From: Bacteroidales bacterium
GTDB taxonomy: Bacteria; Bacteroidota; Bacteroidia; Bacteroidales; Muribaculaceae
NCBI GenBank assembly: GCA_003150235.1
Contig: QAMW01000033.1
Location: 62,001 to 126,000 of the forward strand
Reading direction: 5' to 3'
DNA: 64,000 nt
The notes under the pieces: generated by a model
What the model saw: only the letters and a program-made list of their open reading frames with translations
Databases searched by the model: none
What the model was told of the DNA's origin: nothing
Part shown: positions 1-9,141 of the stretch, one piece after another
Layout: each line of letters begins with the position of its first letter
Position numbering within the stretch: the stretch's first letter is position 1
Translations under genes and position numbers: made by a program

Positions 1-1012
1 ATAGCGCGCGCATCGCTACAGCGAAATTACCGAGTGTACCGGTAACCTGACCGAGTGACGCATCGGAATAAACGATGTCAAATGTACCGTCATCTTTCTT
101 TACGACACGCGGATTGGGCAGCAGATGTTCAAGACCCTTGCGTACCCCGACCGGACCGGCACCGGGACCGCCCCCGCCATGTGGGGTTGAAAAGGTCTTA
201 TGCAGATTTATGTGCATGACATCGAATCCCATGTCGCCGGGTCGTGCCACCCCGACAAGCGGGTTTAGATTTGCCCCGTCATAATATAATAATGCTCCTG
301 CATCATGCACCAGAGAAGCTATTTCCGGGATGTTGCGTTCAAATATTCCGAGGGTATTGGGATTGGTCATCATCACAGCCGCCACAGTGTCATCAAGCAG
401 AGGGCGCAGGTCATCGACATCCACGGTGCCATCCTCGCGGCTTTTCACCTCCACCACCTTAAGTCCGGCGACAGCTGCACTGGCGGGGTTGGTGCCGTGA
501 GCAGAATCAGGCACAATTACTTTTACACGCTTGTCATCACCCCGTTCTGCATGATAAGCGCGTATCACCATCAATCCCGTAAGCTCACCGTGTGCACCCG
601 CGTATGGATTAAGCGTGAACTCGCTCATGCCGCCAATCTCGGCAAGCATCTGCTGAAGCGTATAATAAAGTTCAAGCGCACCTTGAACGGTTGATGCAGG
701 CTGATAAGGATGAAGCGATGCAATCACAGTGTCGGAGGCAATTTCCTCGTTAATCTTGGGATTATACTTCATTGTGCATGACCCGAGAGGATAGAAGCCT
801 GTATCCACACCAAAATTATTGGTGCTCATATTATTATAGTGGCGCACGACAGCCGGTTCGTCAACCTCAGGCAGCTCCGGAGCATCCCCACGAAGCAAAG
901 CCTCCGGCAACTCATCGATAGACGCGGTACATCCGTTTGAGGGCAACCGATATCCCCCACGCCCTTTTCGTGAGAGCTCAAAAATCAGTTTGCCGTAGTA
1001 TTCTCTATTCAT
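1..1012 (-). CDS. gcvPB: Glycine dehydrogenase (decarboxylating) subunit 2, P-protein, partial
   Basis: PLP-dependent half of the split P-protein of the glycine cleavage system, which decarboxylates glycine and passes the aminomethyl group to lipoyl-GcvH. The start is ATG at 1012-1010 (MNREYYGKLIFELSRKGRGG); the frame runs to the window edge, so the C-terminus is missing. Visible family motifs are PLGSCTMKYNPK, PDSAHGTNPASA and the glycine-rich PLP-lysine segment INLHKTFSTPHGGGGPGAGP near 160-220. It lies 20 bases downstream of gcvPA and is the last gene of the operon visible here. About 337 codons are present, against roughly 480 in the family. Confidence 0.95.
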   Translation of the reverse strand, partial: MNREYYGKLIFELSRKGRGGYRLPSNGCTASIDELPEALLRGDAPELPEVDEPAVVRHYNNMSTNNFGVDTGFYPLGSCTMKYNPKINEEIASDTVIASLHPYQPASTVQGALELYYTLQQMLAEIGGMSEFTLNPYAGAHGELTGLMVIRAYHAERGDDKRVKVIVPDSAHGTNPASAAVAGLKVVEVKSREDGTVDVDDLRPLLDDTVAAVMMTNPNTLGIFERNIPEIASLVHDAGALLYYDGANLNPLVGVARPGDMGFDVMHINLHKTFSTPHGGGGPGAGPVGVRKGLEHLLPNPRVVKKDDGTFDIVYSDASLGQVTGTLGNFAVAMRAL

Positions 1013-1032
1013 AACAGTAATGACTTTCGTAA

Positions 1033-2379
1033 TTAATTATCTGTGGTTTCGCCCGACAGCGATGAAACAATCTCAACATAACGGTCAAGGTCGGCGCGCG
1101 ACTGCATCTCGGTAACGGCAATCAATATCTCATGGTCACCGAGTTTTACACCGGGGAGAATCCCTTCAGCCACTCCGGCAGCAATTATATCATCCACTTT
1201 GTCGACAGTGGTCATTACAAATTCATTGAGAAAACTTGTACCCGGATAGGTCAATCTCATCCTGCCCGTAGAGGCAAGCCGTTCGGCAAGATAGTGCGCT
1301 CCGGCATATCCTATCCGGTTTACCTCTTTAAGCCCCCCGGTACCAAGCAACGACAGATACACGCTTACAAAGAGAGCCATCAACCCCTGATTGGAACATA
1401 TGTTACTTGTGGCTTTCTCTCGGCGTATATGCTGCTCACGTGCCTGTAGGGTGAGCACAAACACGCGTTGCCCGCGGTCATCGACAGTTGCTCCGACTAT
1501 ACGACCCGGCATCTTCCTCATGAGCGCCTTGGTTGCGCAAAGATAGCCAAGATACGGACCTCCGAAATCAAGCGGCATTCCGAGCGACTGTGCATCACCC
1601 GCAGCAATATCGGCACCCCACTCTCCCGGCGACTTTATTACTCCAAGAGCGGAAGCGGGCGAGTTCATTACCAAAAGAGCCTTGGCTGAATGTACCGCAT
1701 CGGCTACCCCCGAGAAATCCTCAAGTATGCCGAAACGATTTGGAGAAGCCACAATCACTCCCGCAACGTCGCCTTCGGCAAGCATTGCGTCGAGATGTTC
1801 GCGCGAAGTTGCGCCGTAACATTCCGGAATCAAGTCGAGCCTGACCCCGTGATAACGCGCATAGGTGTCGACAACAGCCTTCACCTGCGGAAGCACCGTG
1901 TCGGATATCAGCACACGATTGCGATTGCGTGAAGCAGCCACAGTCATGAGCATCGCCTCGGCTGTGGCGGTGGCACCGTCATACATCGAGGCATTTGACA
2001 CATCAAGTCCCGTAAGCGACGCCATCATTGACTGGTATTCAAATATATATTGAAGCGTACCTTGCGATATTTCCGGCTGATAAGGCGTGTAGGCGGTAAG
2101 AAATTCCGACCGAGCCAACACCGACTTCACCACAGCCGGCGTATAGTGGTCATAATAACCGGCACCGGCAAAACAGGTCAAACGGCGGTTATTGTCGGCG
2201 AGAGACCGGAAAAAATCACGCACCTCCTTCTCACTCATTTCATCGGGGAGGTCGTAGTCACGCTTCAGGAGCAGTTGTTCCGGGACATCGGAATACAGCT
2301 CGTCAAGCGATTTCATGCCACACTTGTCAAGCATGGCAGTGATATCCTCAGTCGTATGAGGCAAATAACGATGTAGCAT
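1033..2379 (-). CDS. gcvPA: Glycine dehydrogenase (decarboxylating) subunit 1
   Basis: N-terminal half of the two-chain P-protein, which pairs with GcvPB to decarboxylate glycine. It is 448 residues long, normal for the split form. Recognisable segments are the N-terminal RYLPHTTEDI, CFAGAGYYDHYTPAVV and TAYTPYQPEISQGTLQ (substrate and PLP pocket), and SNICSNQGLMAL. It follows gcvH by 36 bases and precedes gcvPB on the same strand, so the four glycine cleavage genes form one transcription unit. The split gcvPA/gcvPB arrangement is known in many Gram-positives, archaea and some Bacteroidota; many other bacteria carry a single fused gcvP. Confidence 0.96.
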   Translation of the reverse strand: MLHRYLPHTTEDITAMLDKCGMKSLDELYSDVPEQLLLKRDYDLPDEMSEKEVRDFFRSLADNNRRLTCFAGAGYYDHYTPAVVKSVLARSEFLTAYTPYQPEISQGTLQYIFEYQSMMASLTGLDVSNASMYDGATATAEAMLMTVAASRNRNRVLISDTVLPQVKAVVDTYARYHGVRLDLIPECYGATSREHLDAMLAEGDVAGVIVASPNRFGILEDFSGVADAVHSAKALLVMNSPASALGVIKSPGEWGADIAAGDAQSLGMPLDFGGPYLGYLCATKALMRKMPGRIVGATVDDRGQRVFVLTLQAREQHIRREKATSNICSNQGLMALFVSVYLSLLGTGGLKEVNRIGYAGAHYLAERLASTGRMRLTYPGTSFLNEFVMTTVDKVDDIIAAGVAEGILPGVKLGDHEILIAVTEMQSRADLDRYVEIVSSLSGETTDN

Positions 2380-2415
2380 AATTCTACCCGAAATTATAAG
2401 ATCTCACCTGAAGAA

Positions 2416-2781
2416 TCAATGACATATTTCAGCGTATGCCGCCTCGTCAAGAAGGGCGTCAAGCTCGGCAGGATCGTCAATGCTTACCTTTATAATCCAA
2501 TTAGCCATCGGATCCTTATTGATAAGTCCCGGCTCGTCGACGAGGGCGAAATTCACCTCCTCAACCTTACCGGTGACAGGGGAAATGAGATCGCTTGCCG
2601 CCTTTACACTCTCGATAGCGCCGAAATCCTCGCCGGCAGTTACATCGTCGTCAACTTCAGGTAAATCGACATACACTACATTGCCAAGCTGTTTCTGTGC
2701 ATAGTCGGTGATGCCGACAAAACCTGATGTGCCTTCTACTCTGATATATTCATGACTGGGGGAATAATAAATCTTGCTCAT
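2416..2781 (-). CDS. gcvH: Glycine cleavage system H protein (lipoyl carrier)
   Basis: Carries the aminomethyl intermediate on a lipoyl-lysine between the P, T and L proteins. The 121-residue length is typical. The lipoylation site is seen as GAIESVKAAS with the modified lysine at residue 60. The start is ATG at 2781-2779 (MSKIYYSPSHEYIRVEG). It sits 11 bases downstream of gcvT. A lipoate ligase at the head of the same operon fits the need to charge this protein. Confidence 0.97.
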   Translation of the reverse strand: MSKIYYSPSHEYIRVEGTSGFVGITDYAQKQLGNVVYVDLPEVDDDVTAGEDFGAIESVKAASDLISPVTGKVEEVNFALVDEPGLINKDPMANWIIKVSIDDPAELDALLDEAAYAEICH

Positions 2782-2792
2782 TGTAATATGTA

Positions 2793-3890
2793 TTAATTTT
2801 TATAACTCTTTTTGTAAAATTTCTTCTTGACAACCTTTGCCGGAAAAGTCTTGCGACGTATGCGCACCTGAAGCGGGGTGTCAATCACCGAATATGCCGC
2901 CTCGACCAGGGCGAGCGCAATACTCTTGTCGACCGATATGGCATGGTAACCGGTGGTGACAACGCCTACAGGTTCACCGTCGGCATTCAGCACTTCGTAG
3001 CCATGACGCGGAATCGCACGGTCAAGCAGCTCAATGCCCACAAGTTTGCGTTTCACTCCATCCTGCTTGAGTGCCATCACCGCATCCTTGCCGATAAACT
3101 CGTCCTTGTCAAGCTTGACAAAAACACCGAGTCCCGCTTCAAGCGGTGATATGTCATCGCCAAGTTCATTGCCATAAAGGGGCAGCCCTACCTCAAAACG
3201 CAGGGTATCGCGACATCCGAGTCCGCAAGGCTCCACTTTTCCGGAGGAAAGAAGTTTATCCCATAACGTGTTTATCAAATCGGGCGATGCATATATCTCA
3301 AAACCGTCTTCTCCGGTATATCCGGTACGACTGACAATCACGCTCTCGCCGCTGATATCAAGGGGCTTGAATGTATAGAATGTGAGTTCGGCGCAATCCA
3401 GCCCCAATACACCGGTCAAGACTTCTTCCGAAAGCGGACCCTGCACCGCAAGTTCACCGAAACAGTCACTCATGTTGTCGACCATCACATCGTAACCTTC
3501 GGCACATGAGCGTATCCACGCCACATCTTTATCTATGTTGGAGGCATTGATGACAAGGAAAAAATCATCGTCATCTCTCTTATATACGAGAAGGTCGTCG
3601 ACCACACCTCCTGCAGGATTGAGCATCATGCCGTAAAAGCATTTCCCCACAGGAGCATCAGTCACATCATTGGTAAAAATATGATTGACAAATTTCTCGG
3701 CGTCGGCACCTGTCACCGACACTTCTCCCATGTGGGACACATCAAACACACCACATCCATGACGCACTGCGTTATGTTCCTCCACTATCCCTTTGTACTG
3801 TATCGGCATCACAAATCCGCCGAAAGGACTCATCTGCGCCCCGAGAGCGACATGCTTGTCATAAAGGCAGGTCCTTTTTTCATTTTCCAT
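2793..3890 (-). CDS. gcvT: Aminomethyltransferase (T protein)
   Basis: Transfers the methylene group from lipoyl-GcvH to tetrahydrofolate, releasing ammonia. The length of 365 residues is normal. Conserved blocks include GVFDVSHMGEV, FYGMMLNPAGGVVDDLLVY, SRTGYTGEDGFEIY and LGCRDTLRFEVGLPLYGNEL. Its first 11 bases overlap the 3' end of the lipoate ligase gene, which indicates translational coupling. The C-terminus ends in a very basic tail (KKKFYKKSYKN) beyond the usual barrel; this is an oddity of unknown meaning. Confidence 0.96.
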   Translation of the reverse strand: MENEKRTCLYDKHVALGAQMSPFGGFVMPIQYKGIVEEHNAVRHGCGVFDVSHMGEVSVTGADAEKFVNHIFTNDVTDAPVGKCFYGMMLNPAGGVVDDLLVYKRDDDDFFLVINASNIDKDVAWIRSCAEGYDVMVDNMSDCFGELAVQGPLSEEVLTGVLGLDCAELTFYTFKPLDISGESVIVSRTGYTGEDGFEIYASPDLINTLWDKLLSSGKVEPCGLGCRDTLRFEVGLPLYGNELGDDISPLEAGLGVFVKLDKDEFIGKDAVMALKQDGVKRKLVGIELLDRAIPRHGYEVLNADGEPVGVVTTGYHAISVDKSIALALVEAAYSVIDTPLQVRIRRKTFPAKVVKKKFYKKSYKN

Positions 3891-4866
3891 TATTATCAGG
3901 TATTATAATATTTAAAAGTTGTTGTCGTTTTAGAGAAGCAATTACTTTAGAGGGGTCAATGCCGTCCAGAGCCTTTTCCACTGCCTCGCGGGTATATATC
4001 ACACCACGCAACGGCTCTATTATCTCCTTATCTATATCACCCACCGGGAAATAATCGCCGGCAAGATTGAGATCAGTAATCCTGTCACCCTTCAATTCAA
4101 TCTCCACCCAAAATTCACCCGTGCCTTCCACTCGCAATGAATGGCTGCGCGAGCATTGCGGATTCTTGCCATAAATCCATTTGTCAGTGAAATAAGGGCG
4201 CGACATTTCTTCAATTTTTGCAATATCCGCAGCGTCAAGGACTATTTCACCGTCACACATCGAAGCCCGTACGTGATGCTTAAACTCGTCAAGCGACATA
4301 TCTGTATGCTCTCGTAACACTGTTATGTGGCTTTTAACCGAATCTACTCCTTTGGAACGGAGCTTAGCCCCTGAAGGAGAAATCGCTGCCGACATGTGGG
4401 CGATATCAGTATCGTATAGCATGGTGCCATGCACGATACTTCGCCCGGGGATATGATAAAACGCATTGCCCGACACTTTTTTGCCATCTATCGTAACATC
4501 ATTTCTGCCACTGCTTTTTGCGTCAATGCCTATTTCCCGGAGCATCAAAGCCACTCTTTCAGTATAATCCGAGAAAGTAGTCACCACATTATCACTTGAG
4601 ACAATGTAACTGAACATAATATTGTCCATATCGGCATATACACATCCGCCTCCGCTCTTTCGGCGATAAAACGAGATGTTGTGATCACGGCAATAAGAGA
4701 GATTCACCTCATTGTCTATGAGCTGGTTTCTGCCAAATATTACAGTGGGCTTAACCTGCCACATGAAAAAAAGCTCATCAGGAAAGCGACGAGCCACATA
4801 TTCCTCCATCGTGAGATAAAAAGGAAGAGGCATCACGTCATTATCCGGCAAGGAAACGTATTTCAT
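3880..4866 (-). CDS. lplA: Lipoate-protein ligase A family protein
   Basis: Ligates lipoate (or a lipoyl analogue) onto carrier proteins; here the likely client is GcvH. The signature RRKSGGGCVYADMDN with HGTMLYDTDI is that of the LplA/LipB fold. I place the start at ATG 4866-4864 (MKYVSLPDNDVMPLPFYLTMEEY). A longer frame opens at TTG 4905, but that TTG lies inside a promoter -7 element (TATCTTTG), so it cannot be translated from this promoter. The protein is 328 residues long. It is the first gene of the glycine cleavage operon, overlapping gcvT by 11 bases. Confidence 0.9.
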   Translation of the reverse strand: MKYVSLPDNDVMPLPFYLTMEEYVARRFPDELFFMWQVKPTVIFGRNQLIDNEVNLSYCRDHNISFYRRKSGGGCVYADMDNIMFSYIVSSDNVVTTFSDYTERVALMLREIGIDAKSSGRNDVTIDGKKVSGNAFYHIPGRSIVHGTMLYDTDIAHMSAAISPSGAKLRSKGVDSVKSHITVLREHTDMSLDEFKHHVRASMCDGEIVLDAADIAKIEEMSRPYFTDKWIYGKNPQCSRSHSLRVEGTGEFWVEIELKGDRITDLNLAGDYFPVGDIDKEIIEPLRGVIYTREAVEKALDGIDPSKVIASLKRQQLLNIIIPDNNGK

Positions 4867-4902
4867 GGGCAAACGTGTTTTCTTGGTTAATTTTAACTTT
4901 TC

Positions 4903-4933
4903 CAAAGATAGGTAATGTTTTTGACATTTTCAA
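4903..4933 (-). promoter_or_regulatory. Promoter of lplA-gcv operon
   Basis: On the minus strand TTG (4933-4931), 20 bases, then TATCTTTG (4910-4903) matches the Bacteroidota vegetative promoter (TTG / TAnnTTTG). Transcription would begin near 4897, about 30 bases before the lplA ATG. I see no glycine riboswitch in this short leader. Confidence 0.65.
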
Positions 4934-5137
4934 TATCCGAAGCAAAATATATTCATATAAAACGAAAATCCGGATACGCTCTCGCGCCGCCGGATTTCAA
5001 ACCTATGATTCACTTATTTGTTGTTGCTTCGTTATTTACAAATCAATATCACTTTTCCAGTCACCCTCCGGCAACCGGGAAAACTTATTCGGAATGTAAT
5101 TCGGAATGTGTTTTATCGGCATCGGATAGGTTGACGC

Positions 5138-5184
5138 AAATATAGCTTCTGCATTTTAAAATTACAAACACAGAAGCTATATTT
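5138..5184 (-). terminator. Hairpin terminator after DUF4831 gene
   Basis: A perfect 14-bp inverted repeat (AAATATAGCTTCTG at 5138-5151 and CAGAAGCTATATTT at 5171-5184) with a 19-base loop lies 20 bases past the DUF4831 stop. The 3' T run is short, so it is a weak intrinsic terminator or a 3'-end stabilising hairpin. Confidence 0.5.
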
Positions 5185-5204
5185 AATAAATTTTAACTAA
5201 ATTT

Positions 5205-6284
5205 CTATTTAGTGCCGAGTTCTTTGATTGCTCCGGTCACAGGATTAAGCAGCAGATAAGCAGGTGCTTTCTTATCGGTAAACATCTTGGGGTCAAGCCC
5301 GAATGTTATCCCATACTGTGCAGCATCAATGCTTCCTTCCCAGAATGTCTTGCCATTATAATCAATCTCCAATGACGCAGTCCCGGGGATACAATAGGCT
5401 ACACCACCCTTGGGAAACTCTTTCTCCTCCCCCTTGTCATTCAACGGCATTTTACCGCGGGAGGTGATGTCAAGCGTCAACATTACCGGATCACCGGAAA
5501 GGTCGGAAGCATCAACAATACCATCCAGAGCCGAAACTCGTGCGATAACATGATTCTTCACCTCGTCACCCGGCACGTATGTAAATGTGCGTACGGTCGT
5601 GGAATGTTGCTCCGTACCGACAAACATCGCGGTAAGCGCGGCTTCCTGTGCGGTAATCTGATCCATGACAAGCTGCATCGCCGTGCCATCCGGAGGCATC
5701 TGGTCAGCCTGACCTGTGATAAGGTCGTTGCGACTCTGACGCAACTCATATATACGTTGGGCGGCAAGTTCGGCGCGTTTTGCCGACGACTGGCTTTGCA
5801 ACATTTCCTCGTTCACTACCTGACGTGCCGCAGAAGTCTCCAATGGCGTAGGAAGCGGTTTCACCGGTTCGGGAAGTACCGGCGACTCCGGCAACTCCAC
5901 CTCTTCATAATTAATCGCAAGTGGAAGATTGTTCTCATCCATTATAAGAAACGGCGAGAAACCGCCCTTGAATTCCATCAGATAACGCTTGTCATCGTCA
6001 GCGACACCGCGCGCGTTGACAACCACCTGTTTAACCGACCATGATTCTGACGGTTCAGTAACAGGATTATCCACATTCAGGTATTTTTTGGCATATTTAT
6101 AAAACTCACCGGGTTTCTTCACTACTCGTTCAGCCTCAATGGTAATATCAAGCACGGTTACAGGCAAAGAGTAGACCAGCCCGTAGTCGTTAGCTTTCGT
6201 AGCAGTGAATTTCTGGGTTGTCTGCGCAGTGACAGCCGAGGCAAAAGCCACAGAGCAAGCAAGCATCAATACAGTTTTTTTCAT
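5205..6284 (-). CDS. DUF4831 family exported protein
   Basis: Exported protein of the Bacteroidales DUF4831 family; its role is unknown. The chosen start is ATG 6284-6282, giving MKKTVLMLACSVAFASAVTA followed by Q, a clean signal peptide. The longer frame upstream adds 23 residues with no signal character. The mature part has DUF4831-like segments (YGLVYSLPVTVLDITIEAER, then FKGGFSPFLIMDENNLPLAI). There are 359 residues, no transmembrane segments after the signal, and the likely location is the periplasm or outer membrane. It is followed by its own hairpin. It lies 32 bases downstream of the NAD(P)HX repair gene on the same strand, so the two may be cotranscribed. Confidence 0.75.
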   Translation of the reverse strand: MKKTVLMLACSVAFASAVTAQTTQKFTATKANDYGLVYSLPVTVLDITIEAERVVKKPGEFYKYAKKYLNVDNPVTEPSESWSVKQVVVNARGVADDDKRYLMEFKGGFSPFLIMDENNLPLAINYEEVELPESPVLPEPVKPLPTPLETSAARQVVNEEMLQSQSSAKRAELAAQRIYELRQSRNDLITGQADQMPPDGTAMQLVMDQITAQEAALTAMFVGTEQHSTTVRTFTYVPGDEVKNHVIARVSALDGIVDASDLSGDPVMLTLDITSRGKMPLNDKGEEKEFPKGGVAYCIPGTASLEIDYNGKTFWEGSIDAAQYGITFGLDPKMFTDKKAPAYLLLNPVTGAIKELGTK

Positions 6285-6316
6285 AATCGGCAATTTATCA
6301 TTTGCTGTAGTTATTT

Positions 6317-7828
6317 CTATCTCATTATATCGCGCAACGCCATGCCTACGCAATCAGCGACATCCGATGCCAAAACACCATATTCGCCATGAATCTCAGC
6401 GGCAAGCGAACCTGCATATCCATGAATGTACGCGCCAAGCGTGGCGGCGAGATCGGGCGAATATCCCTGGGCAAGCAACCCGGTAATAATACCCGTAAGC
6501 ACGTCACCGCTTCCCGGAGTGGCAAGAGCCGGAGTTCCGCTTGCAGTGAAGAACAGGCGGTGGTCAGGGCGTACAATGGTCGTATAATGACCTTTGAGGA
6601 GTATCACAATATTATAAGTCTGAGCTTTCTGCATCGCAGTGACAATACGCGCTTCATGTGATAAATGTTCACCGAACAACCGGTCAAATTCCCCGGCATG
6701 AGGTGTAATCACCGACATCGGCGGTATCATGTCAAGTATCATGGGACGCTGCGCGATGCAGTTCAACCCGTCGGCATCGATAAGCAACGGTTTTGTCGAA
6801 TGGTTGACAAAAGTCTCAACGGCCCGGACAGTGAGGTCATGCGTTCCAAGGCCCGGACCGAGAGCAATCGCATCATATTCATGACGCAGATTAATCTCCG
6901 TAATACCGCTGTCATTGTGGTCAACCTGCACCATAGCTTCGGGGACAGAGGTCTGCATAACGGTGAATCCGCATCGGGGTACATGTACTGTCAGCTTTCC
7001 AAGCCCGGCACGTAACGCGCCGCGAGCCGCAAGCTGTGCCGCACCGAGCATCCCGAAACTGCCCCCTACAATCATTGCCGAGCCATAATCGGCTTTTGAG
7101 GTGAACTCGCCGCGTGGACGTAACAATCTGCGTGCGTCATGCTTCTCAAGCAGGAAATATTGCGTGACGGTATTTTTAATTTCTGTTGAGCTCAGCCCTA
7201 TGTCAAGCACCTTCCATTCGCCAAGGAACTCGGCGTTATCGGATATAAAGAAAGAAAGGCGCGGGAACTGTACGGCAAGAGTGAGGTCGGCATGAATGAT
7301 GTTGCGGCGCAAATTATCTTCATTCCATTCGGCAAAAAGCCCTGACGGCACATCAATCGATACAATCTTTGCCTTTGAATTATTGATATAATCGACAAGC
7401 GAACGGAATCCGCCGGTAAGCGCCTCTCTCAGCCCGGATCCAAAAAGTCCGTCAACGACAACAGCCCCGGGAGTTATCACCGGAGGAGTGAAATCGCCTG
7501 TAACTTCAATAAAATTGACATCACCGAGGTCGAGAAGACGTTTACGCGCATAGGCACATCCATCACTCAACCGATTGAACACATTGAAAAGCAAGGTTTC
7601 AACAGTATAGCCACGTTCGACAAGCATACGCGCCACGACAAGCGCGTCGGCACCGTTGTTACCGTGACCGGCAAATACCCATACCTTTTTGTCGGGACGC
7701 CACCTTGCCGTAATCTCCGCCGTCATCGCAGCGGCAGCCCGTTCGATGAGTTCATTAGACGACACCCCCTCTTTCTCTATTGTATATTGCTCGATAGCTC
7801 TTATCTGGTCGTTAGTAAATATTTTCAT
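6317..7828 (-). CDS. nnr: Bifunctional NAD(P)H-hydrate epimerase / ADP-dependent dehydratase
   Basis: Repairs hydrated NAD(P)H: the N-terminal epimerase domain (roughly residues 1-215) interconverts the epimers and the C-terminal ribokinase-fold dehydratase (roughly 225-503) removes water using ADP. The epimerase motif is seen as GHGNNGADALVVARML (GNNGGD is commoner); the dehydratase shows ALGPGLGTHD, VITPHAGEFDRL and GSGDVLTGIITGLLAQG. The start is ATG 7828-7826 (MKIFTNDQIRAIEQYTIEKEG); the frame extends 15 codons further upstream without family similarity. It is transcribed divergently from hpt. Confidence 0.93.
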   Translation of the reverse strand: MKIFTNDQIRAIEQYTIEKEGVSSNELIERAAAAMTAEITARWRPDKKVWVFAGHGNNGADALVVARMLVERGYTVETLLFNVFNRLSDGCAYARKRLLDLGDVNFIEVTGDFTPPVITPGAVVVDGLFGSGLREALTGGFRSLVDYINNSKAKIVSIDVPSGLFAEWNEDNLRRNIIHADLTLAVQFPRLSFFISDNAEFLGEWKVLDIGLSSTEIKNTVTQYFLLEKHDARRLLRPRGEFTSKADYGSAMIVGGSFGMLGAAQLAARGALRAGLGKLTVHVPRCGFTVMQTSVPEAMVQVDHNDSGITEINLRHEYDAIALGPGLGTHDLTVRAVETFVNHSTKPLLIDADGLNCIAQRPMILDMIPPMSVITPHAGEFDRLFGEHLSHEARIVTAMQKAQTYNIVILLKGHYTTIVRPDHRLFFTASGTPALATPGSGDVLTGIITGLLAQGYSPDLAATLGAYIHGYAGSLAAEIHGEYGVLASDVADCVGMALRDIMR

Positions 7829-7870
7829 CTCCGATAAAGAATATTTAAATGGTTCATGCGAAGCCAGCCA

Positions 7871-7878
7871 CAAATTTA
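7871..7878 (-). promoter_or_regulatory. -7 element of nnr promoter
   Basis: TAAATTTG on the minus strand matches TAnnTTTG and would start transcription near 7865, about 37 bases before the nnr ATG. An upstream TTTG lies 23 bases away, slightly long for the -33 box. Confidence 0.45.
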
Positions 7879-7912
7879 CAAAAATATATGGCGAGAAATG
7901 GCAAAAAATACG

Positions 7913-7920
7913 TAAATTTG
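7913..7920 (+). promoter_or_regulatory. -7 element of hpt promoter
   Basis: TAAATTTG on the plus strand, 17 bases before the hpt ATG, matches TAnnTTTG; the -33 box is not evident. Together with the minus-strand copy at 7871-7878 it forms a compact divergent promoter pair. Confidence 0.5.
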
Positions 7921-7937
7921 CGCAAACAAAAAGAACG

Positions 7938-8474
7938 ATGGATAAAGTGACCTACAACGGCTTGACATTTGAGCCTTATATCACTCATGAAACTATACAG
8001 TGCCGTATCAACGAAATAGCGGCACAGATTACCAAGGATTATGCCGGAAAACGGCCTCTGTTTCTCTGTGTGCTGACAGGTGCGTTCCCGTTTGCCGCCG
8101 ACCTCTTCCGGTCGATAGACATTGATGCCGAGATATCTTTCATCCGCCTTAAAAGCTATGAAGGGACATCGACATCAGGCAAGGTGAAAGAGGTCATGGG
8201 GCTTACTGAAGACCTCACCGGACGTGACATCATCATCGTGGAGGATATCATTGACACGGGTACCACCATCAAAAAGCTAACCGAAGATCTCCGGGCAAAG
8301 AATCCGGCGTCAATCAAGGTAGCCACCCTGTTGCTGAAGCCGGAGTCGCTGCAGCACAAGCTTGCGCCGGACTATGTGGGATTCACGATAGAACCGAAAT
8401 TCATAATCGGATTCGGTCTCGACCTCGACGGACTTGCCCGCAATCTACGCGACATATATCAGCTGAAGCAGTAA
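7938..8474 (+). CDS. hpt: Hypoxanthine phosphoribosyltransferase
   Basis: Purine salvage enzyme that makes IMP/GMP from hypoxanthine/guanine and PRPP in the cytoplasm. The PRPP-binding loop is visible as DIIIVEDIIDTGTTIKKL, with FLCVLTGAFPFAADL near the N-terminus. The open frame extends 83 codons upstream across the divergent promoter region and the nnr 5' end; the real start is ATG 7938 (MDKVTYNGLTFEPYI), giving 178 residues, normal for the family. It precedes adk by 74 bases, and both serve nucleotide metabolism. Confidence 0.95.
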   Translation: MDKVTYNGLTFEPYITHETIQCRINEIAAQITKDYAGKRPLFLCVLTGAFPFAADLFRSIDIDAEISFIRLKSYEGTSTSGKVKEVMGLTEDLTGRDIIIVEDIIDTGTTIKKLTEDLRAKNPASIKVATLLLKPESLQHKLAPDYVGFTIEPKFIIGFGLDLDGLARNLRDIYQLKQ

Positions 8475-8548
8475 TAACCGAAACCGAACCTATGTTTTTC
8501 TCAACTAAAAATTGAGATTATCTATTCAATATATTTTTAATTCTTGTC

Positions 8549-9127
8549 ATGTTTAATATTGTAATTTTCGGTGCCCCCGGGAGTGGAAAAGGCACCCAAA
8601 GTGAACGTCTGATTGACGAATACGGATTATATCACATTTCCACCGGGGAAGTACTCCGCGACCATATCGCCCGCGGCACCGACCTCGGCAAAGTCGCCGA
8701 AACCTATATCTCACAAGGGCAGCTCATACCCGACGACCTTATGGTTGATATACTCGCCCATGTACTCGACAACAACCCGGAAACTTCCAAAGGCGTTATT
8801 TTTGATGGATTTCCCCGCACTATCCCGCAGGCAAAGGCTTTGAAGAAAATGCTTGCCGACCGCAATTCCAAAGTACATGCGGTAGTAGGGCTTGAAGTCG
8901 ACGACAAAGAGCTTGTCGACCGTCTTATCAAGCGCGGACAGGAATCAGGTCGCAGCGATGACAACCTCGACACCATTAACCGCCGCCTCGAAGTGTATCA
9001 CAACCAGACCTCACCACTGCGTGAATATTACCAAAGCGAAGGTAAATACCACGCCATCCCCGGTAGCGGCAAGGTAGACGAAATTTTTGACACAATCAAA
9101 AGCTCCTTGAAAAAGGTGCAGGAATAA
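8549..9127 (+). CDS. adk: Adenylate kinase
   Basis: Interconverts AMP+ATP and 2 ADP. The P-loop GAPGSGKGTQ is at residues 8-17, the AMP-binding segment is GVIFDGFPRTIPQA, and the lid region GQESGRSDDNLDTINRR is short and lacks zinc cysteines. The 192-residue length fits the short-lid bacterial type. It follows hpt and is followed after 14 bases by an uncharacterised gene. Confidence 0.97.
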   Translation: MFNIVIFGAPGSGKGTQSERLIDEYGLYHISTGEVLRDHIARGTDLGKVAETYISQGQLIPDDLMVDILAHVLDNNPETSKGVIFDGFPRTIPQAKALKKMLADRNSKVHAVVGLEVDDKELVDRLIKRGQESGRSDDNLDTINRRLEVYHNQTSPLREYYQSEGKYHAIPGSGKVDEIFDTIKSSLKKVQE

Positions 9128-9141
9128 AAATAAGATTCATC

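Larger units (their letters stand above)
4867..5204. other. Intergenic region between lplA and DUF4831 gene
   Basis: About 340 bases without a convincing gene. It holds the lplA promoter (4903-4933), a short direct repeat (TTCGGAATGT at 5089-5098 and again at 5100-5109), and the terminator hairpin at 5138-5184. The short frames crossing it have no recognisable product. Confidence 0.6.

Noticed and set aside
75..694. Plus-strand frames in the first kilobase
   Set aside because: They are antisense shadows of the partial gcvPB gene, which reads cleanly on the minus strand with all family motifs.
4867..4905. TTG-initiated extension of lplA (13 extra residues)
   Set aside because: The TTG lies inside the TATCTTTG promoter box, upstream of the expected transcription start.
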